Positions 1-7,941 of a stretch of DNA of 64,000 bases are shown piece by piece. A program made the position numbers and the translations under genes. Position 1 is the stretch's first letter. Every line of letters begins with the position of its first letter. Source of the stretch: Nannocystis sp. (lineage in GTDB: Bacteria; Myxococcota_A; Polyangia; Nannocystales; Nannocystaceae). The DNA lies in the NCBI GenBank assembly GCA_016712315.1, contig JADJRG010000031.1:62001-126000 (forward strand), in the 5' to 3' direction. Under the pieces are notes generated by a model, which saw only the letters and a list, made by a program, of their open reading frames with translations, did not search any database and was not told the origin of the DNA.

Positions 1-74
1 CCTGGTTCGACGGTGGGGCCGAGTGGTACCTCGACAACTTCGTGGTCTCCGGCGAGCGCTCATCGCAGCCGTAA
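1..74 (+). CDS. C-terminal fragment of a probable carbohydrate-binding/jelly-roll lipoprotein
   Basis: The window opens inside a gene. The frame starting at base 3 reads 23 codons and ends at TAA 72-74, giving a tail with WYLDNFVVSGE near its end. A Trp-x-x-Asp-x-x-x-V ending is typical of the last beta strand of jelly-roll (MAM/LamG-like) domains. The lipoprotein at 28413-29387 ends in the same style (ALWEIDDVRVIGG). Like that gene, this one runs convergently into a TPR/membrane protein gene of the same family. The function beyond a likely surface location is unknown because only the tail is present. Confidence 0.55.
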   Translation, partial: WFDGGAEWYLDNFVVSGERSSQP

Positions 75-136
75 GATCTTAGGGACATGTCTTTTAAGAC
101 ACTCTGAGCTCGTCCGAGCGCGCCGGAGCCGCTCCC

Positions 137-931
137 TCAGAAGCGAGCGCGGAGCCCGAGGCCGACGAGGCCGGGGCCGGCGCTCGCGCCCCAGCGCGCC
201 CGCCCGTCGCCGGCCTTGCGCGCCCGCGCGGCGCCGACCGTGAGGAGGATCGCCCCGGTGATTAGGAGCCCGCCAGCCGCGGCCGCGCCGGCGATCCCGA
301 GGGTCTCGCCGAGGCGGCCGCGCTGGAAGCGCTCGGTGCGCTCGTCGATCTGCGAGGGCTGGAGATCGCTGATGTCGTTGGCGCTCGCGCTCATCACCAA
401 GCCGGCGGTCATCAGAGCGAGCCCGGCGCCGCCCAGGCCCAGCAGGGTCGCGCCGGCGATGGTGAGGCCGCGCGCCTTGTCGTCGGTCGGCGCCTTGTCG
501 TCGGCCGGCGCCTTGTCGCCGCCCGCGGCGAGCTTGGCCGTGATCGCGGCGCGGCGCTCGTCGATCCGCGCGCGCTCGCTGGCGATCGCCTCGGGGTCGT
601 CGTAGGCCGCCTCTAGGCTGCCCTCGAAGCCATCGAGGAGGATCAGCGACTGCCGGAGGTGCGAGGGCTCGCCGTCGACCTCGAAGGCCATCTCGTGGGC
701 GGTCGCCAGGTTGTAGAGGATCAGGATCTTGACCTCGACGGTCTCGGGCGTCGCCGGGACCCGCGCGTAGGCGTCGGTCCAGAGCTCGATCGCCCCCGCG
801 TAGTCGGCGGTCTCGAACTTGGTGATGCCCCGCTGGTAAAGGGCCCGGGCCTCGGTTAGCGGCTCCTCAGCGTTCGCTGTCGCCGGTGCGCTGAGGGCGA
901 GGGAGATGGAGAGGAGCGCGCGGAGTATCAA
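137..931 (-). CDS. Exported TPR-like protein with two C-terminal membrane helices (paralogue 1)
   Basis: 264 aa. An N-terminal signal peptide (residues 1-21, ending near ATANA) is followed by a TPR-like segment at about 25-95 (YQRGITKFETADYAGAI and VEVKILILYNLATAHE). A charged linker (KAPADDKAPTDDKA) comes next, then two hydrophobic helices at about 155-180 and 210-235, and an Arg/Gly tail. It is clearly homologous to the product of 27587-28396 along its length. Such short TPR proteins are common in myxobacteria and no enzymatic motif is visible. I infer an envelope-associated protein of unknown role. Upstream of its start lies only about 100 bp before the next weak ORF. Confidence 0.8.
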   Translation of the reverse strand: MILRALLSISLALSAPATANAEEPLTEARALYQRGITKFETADYAGAIELWTDAYARVPATPETVEVKILILYNLATAHEMAFEVDGEPSHLRQSLILLDGFEGSLEAAYDDPEAIASERARIDERRAAITAKLAAGGDKAPADDKAPTDDKARGLTIAGATLLGLGGAGLALMTAGLVMSASANDISDLQPSQIDERTERFQRGRLGETLGIAGAAAAGGLLITGAILLTVGAARARKAGDGRARWGASAGPGLVGLGLRARF

Positions 932-1033
932 CAGCCTCAGACTACCAGTCGCCCGCGGCGGCCGACAGCGGCCGTAGGCGCGCGAATCGGCGCCTGCGTC
1001 TCGTCGAAGTCATCGTGAGAGCAGACTCCGGGG

Positions 1034-1552
1034 TCAAGACTTGCGGCCGACCCGCGCGGCGGCGGCGGCGGTCGCCGCCGCGATCTCGGCGGGGGCGAGG
1101 CGGTAGAGGTCGAAGACTGCGCGATCGATCGCGGGGAGGTCGGTCGCCGGCGTCGCGCGCAGCGCCTCGCGCTGGGCGGGGGTGAGCTCGCGCCAGCGCG
1201 GGATCCGGATCCGACGGAGGTACTGCGCCTGGAAGCGGCGGAAGCCGCCCGACATCTTGACGCAGTACGAGGCGACGAAGAGCACGGCGATCGCCGAGCG
1301 CAGGACGGTGGCGAGGGCGCGTAGATCCCAGGTGTCCTCGGGGTCATGTCCGGCGGCGGGGCCTTGGGCGACGGAGGCGACGACGGAGGCGACGCCGATC
1401 CCGAGCTTGAGCCCGGCTTGCTCGACGGTGGAAGATCCCGCACGAGGCGGCGCAGCAGGGCGAGCGGGCCAGTATGCTCGCGGATCCAGGGGGCGTCGCT
1501 GGGGGTCGCGCCGTGGAGCACGGAGACCCGCGGATCGCAGGTGCGCGCGCAT
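1034..1552 (-). CDS. Hypothetical protein with one membrane segment, possibly frameshifted at its 5' end
   Basis: Up to 172 aa. The C-terminal 130 residues look coding: a hydrophobic stretch (LRSAIAVLFVASYCVKMSG) and a helical tail with RIPRWRELTPAQREAL and IDRAVFDLYRLAPAEI. The first 40 residues are Arg/Pro-rich and unconvincing. In another minus frame, from 1680 to about 1430, the reading is more protein-like (WIREHTGPLALLRRLVRDL). The original gene may therefore have begun near 1680 and been broken by an indel near 1430. I recognise no family. It could also be a real short gene starting internally. Confidence 0.35.
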   Translation of the reverse strand: MRAHLRSAGLRAPRRDPQRRPLDPRAYWPARPAAPPRAGSSTVEQAGLKLGIGVASVVASVAQGPAAGHDPEDTWDLRALATVLRSAIAVLFVASYCVKMSGGFRRFQAQYLRRIRIPRWRELTPAQREALRATPATDLPAIDRAVFDLYRLAPAEIAAATAAAAARVGRKS

Positions 1553-2071
1553 GGTACCTCGGGATCGCCGCCCCTCGTCGCCTCATGACGCGCAGGCCTC
1601 CGCTCTTTAGCGCCTCCGCGCCCGCGCCAGGCCACGGCGGCGGTGATGTACCACGCGCTGCTCGGGCTGACCCACGACATGTCCCATAAGTCAGAAAGAT
1701 GGAGTGGACCTGGTGATCGCGATCGCCGAGGACCGGTTGTCGCGTCGGAGCCCCGAGTCGTAGATGTCTCTCGAGTCAGACGTCGCGCGCTGCGGTCGCC
1801 CGGTGTCGGCGCCCTCGGAGCTGGGCGGCGGAGGTGGTCGCGGCGGCGTGCGCGCTCGCGAGCGCCGGCCGAGGGCGCGCTCCCGCGCGCTGTGGAGGTC
1901 GTCAGCTCGCGGCGTCGGCGCTCGGCGCGAGCCGGGAGCCGGATGTGTCCAGTCTAGAGGACAGCGACGGAGCGGCGCGGATCCACCAGGTAGAGGGCCC
2001 GTCAGGTATGCTCGTCGGGCCACGAGCGCACGGCGCCTTAGTGCCCCAGCGCTCATGGTTGTCAGGTCTAG
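1553..2071. other. Gene-poor stretch of about 520 bp
   Basis: The frames here give only Arg/Ser/Gly-rich translations on either strand, typical of non-coding high-GC DNA. The right end of the possible broken gene (to about 1680) may fall in it. A palindromic word GACATGTC lies at 1676-1683. It presumably carries the promoter of the downstream oxidoreductase, but I see no convincing -35/-10 boxes. Confidence 0.4.
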
Positions 2072-2158
2072 ATGTCCAAAGAGACAGACAATGACGGGCC
2101 AGGTGACGACGAGCGGGCGCTCGTGATCGCCGCGGCGGAGGTCGCGCTCGGCGCGTAG
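2072..2158 (+). CDS. Possible 28-aa leader ORF directly before the FAD oxidoreductase
   Basis: ATG at 2072 opens a 28-codon frame ending in TAG 2156-2158. Its composition looks acidic and protein-like (MSKETDNDGPGDDERALVIA). The next codon, at 2159, is the GTG that can start the oxidoreductase in the same frame. It could be a leader peptide, the true N-terminus of the oxidoreductase interrupted by an in-frame stop, or chance. No structural leader or attenuator features are visible. Confidence 0.2.
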   Translation: MSKETDNDGPGDDERALVIAAAEVALGA

Positions 2159-3718
2159 GTGGCGATGCGCGATGACGACGAGCTCCTCTCGCCCCGTCGT
2201 ATGCGACCGACCCGGCCGCGGACGCGGACGAAGGGGCTTAAGCCGGCGCCTCGGCCGTCTTCGACGGCCTCCTCGTCCTCGCGCCTGCCCGACCCGCCGA
2301 TCGTCCCCGAGGGGCCGTTCATCGCGAATCGGGCGGTGGTGATCGGCGGCAGCGTCGCCGGGATCATCGCGGCTCGTATGCTCTCCGACTACTTCGCGCG
2401 GGTCTTCTTGATCGAGCGCGACTACATCCACGATCGACCGGTGAGCCGCAAAGGGGCGCCGCAGGCGCGACACGGCCACATCCTCCTCGCGAGCGGCGCG
2501 CGGGTGATCGGCGCGCTCTTCCCCGAGATCGCCGCCGATATGCCTGGGGCGGGCTGCCATGAGGTCGACGCGGGCGAGGACCTGCGGTGGTTCCACTTCG
2601 GGGTGTGGAAGAAGCGCGTCGCGGTGGGGGTGCGGCTCTTCTTGGTGAACCGCATGACCTTCGAGCACGCGCTGCGGCGGCAGCTCGCGCGCCGGGCGAA
2701 CGTCGAGGTGCTCGATGACACGGATGTGCTCGGCTATGAGCAAGACGCGACCGGGCGGCGGATCATCGGCGTCCGCTGCCAACAGCGCGGGGTCGGCTCG
2801 TCGAAGGTGGTGTCGGGCGACCTGGTGATCGACGCGAGCGGCCGCGGCTCACGCACGCCGCGGTGGTTGACCGAGATCGGCTTCCCCCGCGTGACCGAGT
2901 CGGAGGTGAAGGTGCAGGTCGGCTACGCGTCGCGGGTGTACCGTCTGCCGCGCGAGCTCGACATGTCGCGGCTGCCGATGGCGGCGTTCCCGAAGCCGCC
3001 AGAGACCCGCAGGATGGGCGTGATGTACCCGATGGGCGAGGGGGTGCTGATGGCGACGATCGGCGGGTGGTGCCGCGATCACCCGCCCGCGACCGACGAG
3101 GGGTTCCTCGAGTTCGCGCGCACGCTGCCGACGCCGGAGTTCGCGGCGCTGCTCGAGGAGTGTAAGCCGGCGCCGGCGGTGCACGCCCACCTGGTCCCCT
3201 CGAGCCTGCGGCACCACTACGAGCGGATGCGGCGCTGGCCCGAAGGACTGGTGGTGATCGGCGACGCGCTCTGCTCGTTTAACCCGATCTATGGCCAGGG
3301 GATGTCCGTGTGCGCGCTCGAGGTGGACGCGCTGGGGCGCGCGCTGGCGCGGCTGCGCGGGCAGCGGCGGCCGCTGGGGCGCGCCGGGGTGGCGCGGCGG
3401 CTGCAACGGCGCGTAGGGCGGGCGCTCTTCGTGCCGTGGCTGATGGCGGCCTGCGAGGACCTGCGCTACCCCGAGGTGGCCGGCGCGCGACCGTTCGGCC
3501 TCGCGGTGCTCCAGTGGTATGTCGCGCAGCTGCTCGAGCTCTCGGGCTCGAACGAGGCGGTGCTGCGGCGATTTATGATGGTGATGAACTTGGTGGCGGG
3601 GCCGATCGCGCTGCTGGCCCCGCAGGTGCTGGTGGCGGTGCTGCTGCACTCGCTGCGCCGCCGCTCCAGCGCGGCGGCGAGGGTGAGCGCCGTGGATCAG
3701 CGGCGGGTCGCGAGGTAG
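2159..3718 (+). CDS. FAD-dependent monooxygenase/oxidoreductase
   Basis: 519 aa from GTG 2159 (ATG 2165 is an alternative). A disordered basic N-terminus of about 55 residues precedes a Rossmann FAD motif (VVIGGSVAGIIAARML, about 60-75) with ERD at the end of the second strand. A second FAD motif (GLVVIGDALCSFNPIYGQGM, about 365-384) has the GD and P-x-x-G-Q-G elements of group A flavin monooxygenases and squalene-epoxidase-like enzymes. The substrate is not evident; hydroxylation or epoxidation of a hydrophobic small molecule is the family expectation. The C-terminus is helical with hydrophobic stretches (LVAGPIALLAPQVLVAVLL), suggesting membrane association. Its 3' end overlaps the convergent GST gene by 22 bp. 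Confidence 0.85.
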   Translation: MAMRDDDELLSPRRMRPTRPRTRTKGLKPAPRPSSTASSSSRLPDPPIVPEGPFIANRAVVIGGSVAGIIAARMLSDYFARVFLIERDYIHDRPVSRKGAPQARHGHILLASGARVIGALFPEIAADMPGAGCHEVDAGEDLRWFHFGVWKKRVAVGVRLFLVNRMTFEHALRRQLARRANVEVLDDTDVLGYEQDATGRRIIGVRCQQRGVGSSKVVSGDLVIDASGRGSRTPRWLTEIGFPRVTESEVKVQVGYASRVYRLPRELDMSRLPMAAFPKPPETRRMGVMYPMGEGVLMATIGGWCRDHPPATDEGFLEFARTLPTPEFAALLEECKPAPAVHAHLVPSSLRHHYERMRRWPEGLVVIGDALCSFNPIYGQGMSVCALEVDALGRALARLRGQRRPLGRAGVARRLQRRVGRALFVPWLMAACEDLRYPEVAGARPFGLAVLQWYVAQLLELSGSNEAVLRRFMMVMNLVAGPIALLAPQVLVAVLLHSLRRRSSAAARVSAVDQRRVAR

Positions 3719-4302
3719 GCGGCGAGGCCAGGGTGCTCGCGGAGGCGGGCGACGAAGGCGTGCAGGCCGGGAGCGTCGGCGAGGGCGTCAGGCTTGAGGT
3801 TGAGGTGGCCGTCGAGGGTGTCGAAGGCGAGCAGATCGGCGTAGCTGAGCGCGCCGCCGGCGAAGTAGGCGCCGCCAGCCTGGGCGAGCAGGCGCTCGAA
3901 GAGGGCGAGGGTGGCGGGCAGATCGCTCCAGTACTTGTCGATCACCGACTGCTCGGTCCTGGCGAAGCTGGCGAAGAGGACAGGGGTGAAGCGGCTGCGC
4001 CACTCGTTCAAGGCCTCGACGGTGTAGTCGGCGACCACCCGGGCGCGCTCATCCGCGCCGTCGAGGCTGAAGGTGCGGGCGAGGTGGCGGAGGATCGTCA
4101 TGCTCTCGGGGATCACCTGCTCGCCGTCGTCGCCGCGCTCGATCAGGATCGGCACCTTGCCGAGCGGGGTCTTGGGCTTGAGCGCGGGCCAGTCGGTGAC
4201 GGCGGTGTCGGTGAAGGGGACGTCAGCGGCGGCGAAGAGGAGGCGGATCGGCTCGGCGCGGCCGCGGACCGGGAAATAGACGAGCTCGTAGGAGGTGGGC
4301 AT
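3697..4302 (-). CDS. Glutathione S-transferase family protein
   Basis: 201 aa, starting at ATG 4302. The N-terminal thioredoxin fold (1-80) begins YELVYFPVRGRAEPIRLL, with the catalytic-type Tyr near residue 5 and Arg/Glu of the sigma/alpha-like GST signature. PLGKVPIL supplies the cis-Pro and PESMTILRHLA the glutathione-binding Ser position (E-S). The all-helical C-terminal domain (90-200) includes SYADLLAFDTLDGHL, the usual GST N-capping region. Length is normal for cytosolic GSTs. It probably conjugates glutathione or acts as a peroxidase on electrophiles. It is convergent and overlapping with the FAD monooxygenase, so the two are not an operon. Confidence 0.88.
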   Translation of the reverse strand: MPTSYELVYFPVRGRAEPIRLLFAAADVPFTDTAVTDWPALKPKTPLGKVPILIERGDDGEQVIPESMTILRHLARTFSLDGADERARVVADYTVEALNEWRSRFTPVLFASFARTEQSVIDKYWSDLPATLALFERLLAQAGGAYFAGGALSYADLLAFDTLDGHLNLKPDALADAPGLHAFVARLREHPGLAAYLATRR

Positions 4303-4346
4303 GGTCCAGGCTTCTAGCCAGTTTCTCGGCGGCGGGGAAGGCCCGC

Positions 4347-5186
4347 TCAGAGGCCGAGATCGCGGCAGGTGCAGAGGGCCTCGTCGGCGCAGGTCGCGGG
4401 GCCGTCGGGGCCGGCGCCGCTGAGGGTGATGTCGAAGACGCGCGCGGGATCTTGAGGGTGGGCGGCGATCCTGGTCCAGATGGCGGCGCTGACCTCGCCC
4501 GCGGCGATCGCGTCGGCGTCCTCGTTGGTCAAGAAGGGGATCACGAGGGTGAGCGCGCCCTCGTGTGCGGCGCCTCCAGGGGTGATCGGGCCGACCTTGA
4601 GATCGATCGGCCCGGGGTAGACGCAGAGCGCAGGATCGAAGCCGCTGAAGACGTCGCTGGGGCAGTCGACGCCGGTGACGCCGTCGTAGCGGTGAGAGGC
4701 GAAGGACTCGCACGCGCCGCCCTCGCAGCGGTAGGCGTGGCGTAGACCGACGGCGTTGAGCGACAGGCAGGGGTGGACGCACGCGTCGACGCGTACGGCG
4801 ATCGCCTGACCTGGCTTGGCGGCGGTGGCGACGCAGGCGCGGCCGCGGAAGAAGGGGAGGCTGGTGGGCTCGATCGCGCCGCCGTCGTGGTCGGGGGCGG
4901 TGCACTCCGGGTCCGTGGCGCAGGGCGGGGTGCCCGTGGTCGAGGTCGTGCTCGCGGTCGTCGATGTGCTCTCACCCGCGGTGCCGCTGCCGGTGGCTTC
5001 GGTGGTGGCTTCGGTGGTGGCGGTGGCGTCGGTGGCGGCGGTGGCGGCGGTGCCGGCGGTGTCGAAGGTGTCGAAGGTGTCCGTCGCCGAGTCGATCGCC
5101 GCGGTGACCATCTCGAAGCGATCCTGGCAGCCGAGCGCGACGCAGAGGGCCGCGAGGAGGGGCGCGAGGGCGAGGCGGTTGTGCAT
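4347..5186 (-). CDS. Lipoprotein with Thr/Ala-rich linker
   Basis: 279 aa from ATG 5186; the upstream in-frame extension is Arg-rich and is rejected. Signal peptide with lipobox ALGC (Cys about residue 20), then a low-complexity Thr/Ala/Ser linker (about 30-85) of the kind seen in several genes of this window. A Cys-containing globular domain follows, with Cys pairs around CATDPEC, CVATAAK, CVHPC, CEGGACES and a C-terminal CADEALCTC. No known family is recognised. I infer a surface-exposed outer-membrane lipoprotein. The gene lies 44 bp upstream of the GST on the same strand (its 3' end faces the GST start), so co-transcription is possible. Confidence 0.78.
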   Translation of the reverse strand: MHNRLALAPLLAALCVALGCQDRFEMVTAAIDSATDTFDTFDTAGTAATAATDATATTEATTEATGSGTAGESTSTTASTTSTTGTPPCATDPECTAPDHDGGAIEPTSLPFFRGRACVATAAKPGQAIAVRVDACVHPCLSLNAVGLRHAYRCEGGACESFASHRYDGVTGVDCPSDVFSGFDPALCVYPGPIDLKVGPITPGGAAHEGALTLVIPFLTNEDADAIAAGEVSAAIWTRIAAHPQDPARVFDITLSGAGPDGPATCADEALCTCRDLGL

Positions 5187-5309
5187 CCGGCGAGTGTACG
5201 CCCGGCGCCGAGCTGGGGCGCGGCGCCGCCTCACCGGCCGCTCGGCCGAGGCGCGGCCGCGATCGCGATCGCGATCGCAGGGCGAACATTATGACCCAAG
5301 AGACAGGCG

Positions 5310-7505
5310 CTAGGGCTTGGCCTTGGGCGCGCTCTTGAGCTGAGACCAGCGGAGCACGCGGTTGCGGCCGCCGTGCTTGCACTGGTAGAGGGCCTGATCC
5401 GCGCGCTCGATCAGCTCGGGGCGGGCGGTGGTGTCTTGGGGGTACTCGGCGATCCCCATGGAGATCGTGACGTGGAAGGGGCCCTTGTCTGAGGTCATCG
5501 TCTGCGCGGCGATCTCCTCGCGCAGCTTGTTGGCGAAGGCCTCGGCGCCGGCGCCGTCGGCGTCGGGGAGGATGATCACGAACTCCTCGCCGCCGTAGCG
5601 GGCGACGATGTCGACCTTGCGCGCGCGCCCGGTGAAGATCGCGGCGACGCGGCGGAGCACGGCGTCGCCGACGGGGTGGCCGTAGGTGTCGTTGATCTTC
5701 TTGAAGTGATCGATGTCCGTGAGGATCACGGCGAGCTTGCCGCCGCGCCGCTCGGCGAGCGCGTGCAGGCCGGCGAAGCGCTCTTGGAAGGCGCGGTGGT
5801 TGGTGAGGCCGGTGAGGCCGTCGGTGGTCGCGCGCTCCTCCATGGTCGCGTACATGCGCGCGTTCTGCAGGCTGACCGCGACCTGGTGGGAGATGACGCG
5901 GAGCAGCTCACGCGCGCTGCGCGGGTAGGCGCGCTCTCGCGCGGAGATGAGGGTGATCGCGCCGAGCTGGGCCTCGCCGTGCATGAGGGGGAGGATCAGG
6001 AGCGATCGGGCGCGGCTGAGGCGGACCCGCGGGCTGAAGATCACCGCGTCGGGATCGAGCGGAGCGTCGCCGGCGGGCAGCGGGTGGCGGTTCTTGAGGG
6101 CGATCGCGAGCAGGCTCGCGCCGTCGTCGAAGAGCTCGCCCTCGAGGCTCGCGGCCAGCTCGGCCCAGGGGCCGCGGCGCTCGTTCGCGGCGTCGCCGGC
6201 GTCGACGGCGTCGACGGCGAGCACGCGGTGGCGGCCGCTGTGAGGATCGTAGCCGGTGATCACGGCGAGGTCGTAGGAGCGGATCGCGGCGACGGCGGCG
6301 AAGGTCTTGGCGTAGACGTCGCTCAAGGTGAGGGCGGCGCCGAGGCGCTCGCTCGCGCGGAAGAACTGCTCTTGCTCGTAGCGGCCGCGCAGCGCGGCGG
6401 CGAAGGCCCGCTCGTGGGCGACGGCGCGGGTGATCTGTTGGGCGGCGGCGGCGAGCAGCGACTCGTCGGCGTCGCTCCACTCGCGATCGTCGATACGATC
6501 GGCGCAGAGCACCCCGACGAGCTGACCGTCCTCGACGAGGGGGAGCGCGAGCAGGTCGGTGATCGCGACCGGGGCGCGGTAGTAGGGCGGCAGGCGCCGG
6601 CCCAGCGGCGACTTGAGGCGCACGGGCCGCGGGTCGCGGAGCAGGCCGCCGAGGACGCCGGCGTGCACGAGCTCGCGGGGATCGACCAGCTCGGCGCTGT
6701 CGCTGGCGATCTCGGCGATCGCGAGGCGGGCGGGGTCGTCGCTGCGCCAGAGCACGGCGCAGGTGTGGAGGCCGAGGGCGCGGCGCAGCAAGGAGACCTG
6801 GAGGGCGAGCTGCTCGTGGATCGTCTGAACGGCGCCTTGGTCCATGCGCTGCTCGTCGAGCTCGCGCGAGCGCGGGGCGGCGGCGATCGACTGCGGGGCG
6901 GCGCCGACGCGGAAGTCGCGGGCCTCGCGGCTCAGCCGGCTGAGCTCGGCGTCGAGGCGCTGGTCGTGGCCCTGGCGGAGGCGACGGACGAGGCCGGAGA
7001 GGATGAGCAGGTTGCCGGCCGCGAAGAAGGCGATGAAGGTGAGGTGATAGCCGGCGACCGCGGTGATCCGCCCAGGCGCGAAGTGGTGGGCGATCAGGAG
7101 CTCGAGGGCGGCGATCGCGGCGAGCCAGGTCAGGGCGATCGCGCGGCGTCGATGGACGATCATCAAGAAGGAGGCGAGCGCGTAGATCAACGGGTAGAGG
7201 GCTGAGCGCGGGCCTCCGGTGGCGGCGATCAGCAGGTAGGCGGCGGTGATCAGGAGCAGGCCGAGCTCGAGCTCGTGCGCGGCGGCGTGGCGGCGCGGCC
7301 TCGCGGGGGCGAAGACCTCGCGGTAGAGGGCGCGCACCAAGGCGGCGCCGTAGACGACGAGCACGGCGCCGAAGAGGGCAGGGGAGCGGCTCGGCAGGCC
7401 GGCGGCGAGCAGCAGCCAGACGGTGACGACGGCGACGAGGCCGGACCACTCGTTCGCGCGCAGGCGCAGGCTGAAGAGGGCTCGGGCGAGGGCGTGGCTG
7501 TTCAT
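5310..7505 (-). CDS. Membrane-bound GAF-GAF-GGDEF diguanylate cyclase
   Basis: 731 aa. About six hydrophobic helices fill residues 15-185, followed by a linker, a GAF domain (about 225-375), a second GAF domain (about 385-555) and a GGDEF domain (about 560-720). The active site is intact: DGLTGLTNHRAF at the start, TDIDHFKKINDTYGH for metal and substrate binding, and the signature GGEEF. An RxxD inhibitory site (RKVD) sits five residues before GGEEF, so product inhibition by cyclic di-GMP is likely. It should make cyclic di-GMP from two GTP in response to signals sensed by the membrane or GAF domains. Its ATG overlaps the stop of the FtsB-like gene (ATGA), implying translational coupling. Confidence 0.93.
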   Translation of the reverse strand: MNSHALARALFSLRLRANEWSGLVAVVTVWLLLAAGLPSRSPALFGAVLVVYGAALVRALYREVFAPARPRRHAAAHELELGLLLITAAYLLIAATGGPRSALYPLIYALASFLMIVHRRRAIALTWLAAIAALELLIAHHFAPGRITAVAGYHLTFIAFFAAGNLLILSGLVRRLRQGHDQRLDAELSRLSREARDFRVGAAPQSIAAAPRSRELDEQRMDQGAVQTIHEQLALQVSLLRRALGLHTCAVLWRSDDPARLAIAEIASDSAELVDPRELVHAGVLGGLLRDPRPVRLKSPLGRRLPPYYRAPVAITDLLALPLVEDGQLVGVLCADRIDDREWSDADESLLAAAAQQITRAVAHERAFAAALRGRYEQEQFFRASERLGAALTLSDVYAKTFAAVAAIRSYDLAVITGYDPHSGRHRVLAVDAVDAGDAANERRGPWAELAASLEGELFDDGASLLAIALKNRHPLPAGDAPLDPDAVIFSPRVRLSRARSLLILPLMHGEAQLGAITLISARERAYPRSARELLRVISHQVAVSLQNARMYATMEERATTDGLTGLTNHRAFQERFAGLHALAERRGGKLAVILTDIDHFKKINDTYGHPVGDAVLRRVAAIFTGRARKVDIVARYGGEEFVIILPDADGAGAEAFANKLREEIAAQTMTSDKGPFHVTISMGIAEYPQDTTARPELIERADQALYQCKHGGRNRVLRWSQLKSAPKAKP

Positions 7506-7786
7506 GGGCGGGTGACCTCAAAGACGAACTCGCCAGGTCGGACGAGGTTGAGGTCCTCTCGGGCGATCCGCGCGACCTCTTCAGGGTCGCGACGGAGCGC
7601 GTTGACCTCGTCACGTAAGAGCTGGATCTCCGCGCGGACGCGCTGGTTCTGCCGCGTGAGCTCGGCGTGCTCGCGCTCGAGGCGGACGAGATCGTCGGCG
7701 CCCGCGCTGCGGTAGATCTGCTGCGGGCACAATGCGATGGCGGAGGCGAGCAGCGCCGCCAGGCCGATGCGGGAGATCCAGTGCAT
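7502..7786 (-). CDS. ftsB: FtsB/DivIC-type septum formation protein
   Basis: 94 aa from ATG 7786. One N-terminal membrane helix (LAALLASAIALCP), then a coiled coil (LEREHAELTRQNQRVRAEIQ) and a short C-terminal region (DPEEVARIAREDLNLVRPGE). The last part is the conserved E-x-x-A-R-x-x-L-x-x-x-x-P-G-E signature of FtsB/DivIC. Length is typical. It is expected to act in the FtsBLQ divisome subcomplex at the inner membrane. It is co-translated with the downstream diguanylate cyclase through a 4-nt overlap. The symbol ftsB rather than divIC is a convention for gram-negatives. Confidence 0.85.
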   Translation of the reverse strand: MHWISRIGLAALLASAIALCPQQIYRSAGADDLVRLEREHAELTRQNQRVRAEIQLLRDEVNALRRDPEEVARIAREDLNLVRPGEFVFEVTRP

Positions 7787-7941
7787 GGACCCGGGCACGC
7801 TAACGGCGGGGCCCCGGAGGTCCAAGAAAGCGGCGGTGGTGAGGTGCGCCCGCGGCGCGATCGCCGTGGCGCTTCGAGGCGCGCGCAGGTGCCCCCGGAG
7901 GGCGTTGTGGCGAGAGACGCGCGATGTCGCGCGGGTGAGGC

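Noticed and set aside
5676..7205. A 509-codon plus-strand frame
   Set aside because: Antisense shadow of the diguanylate cyclase; the translation is Glu/Gly/Ala-rich without motifs.
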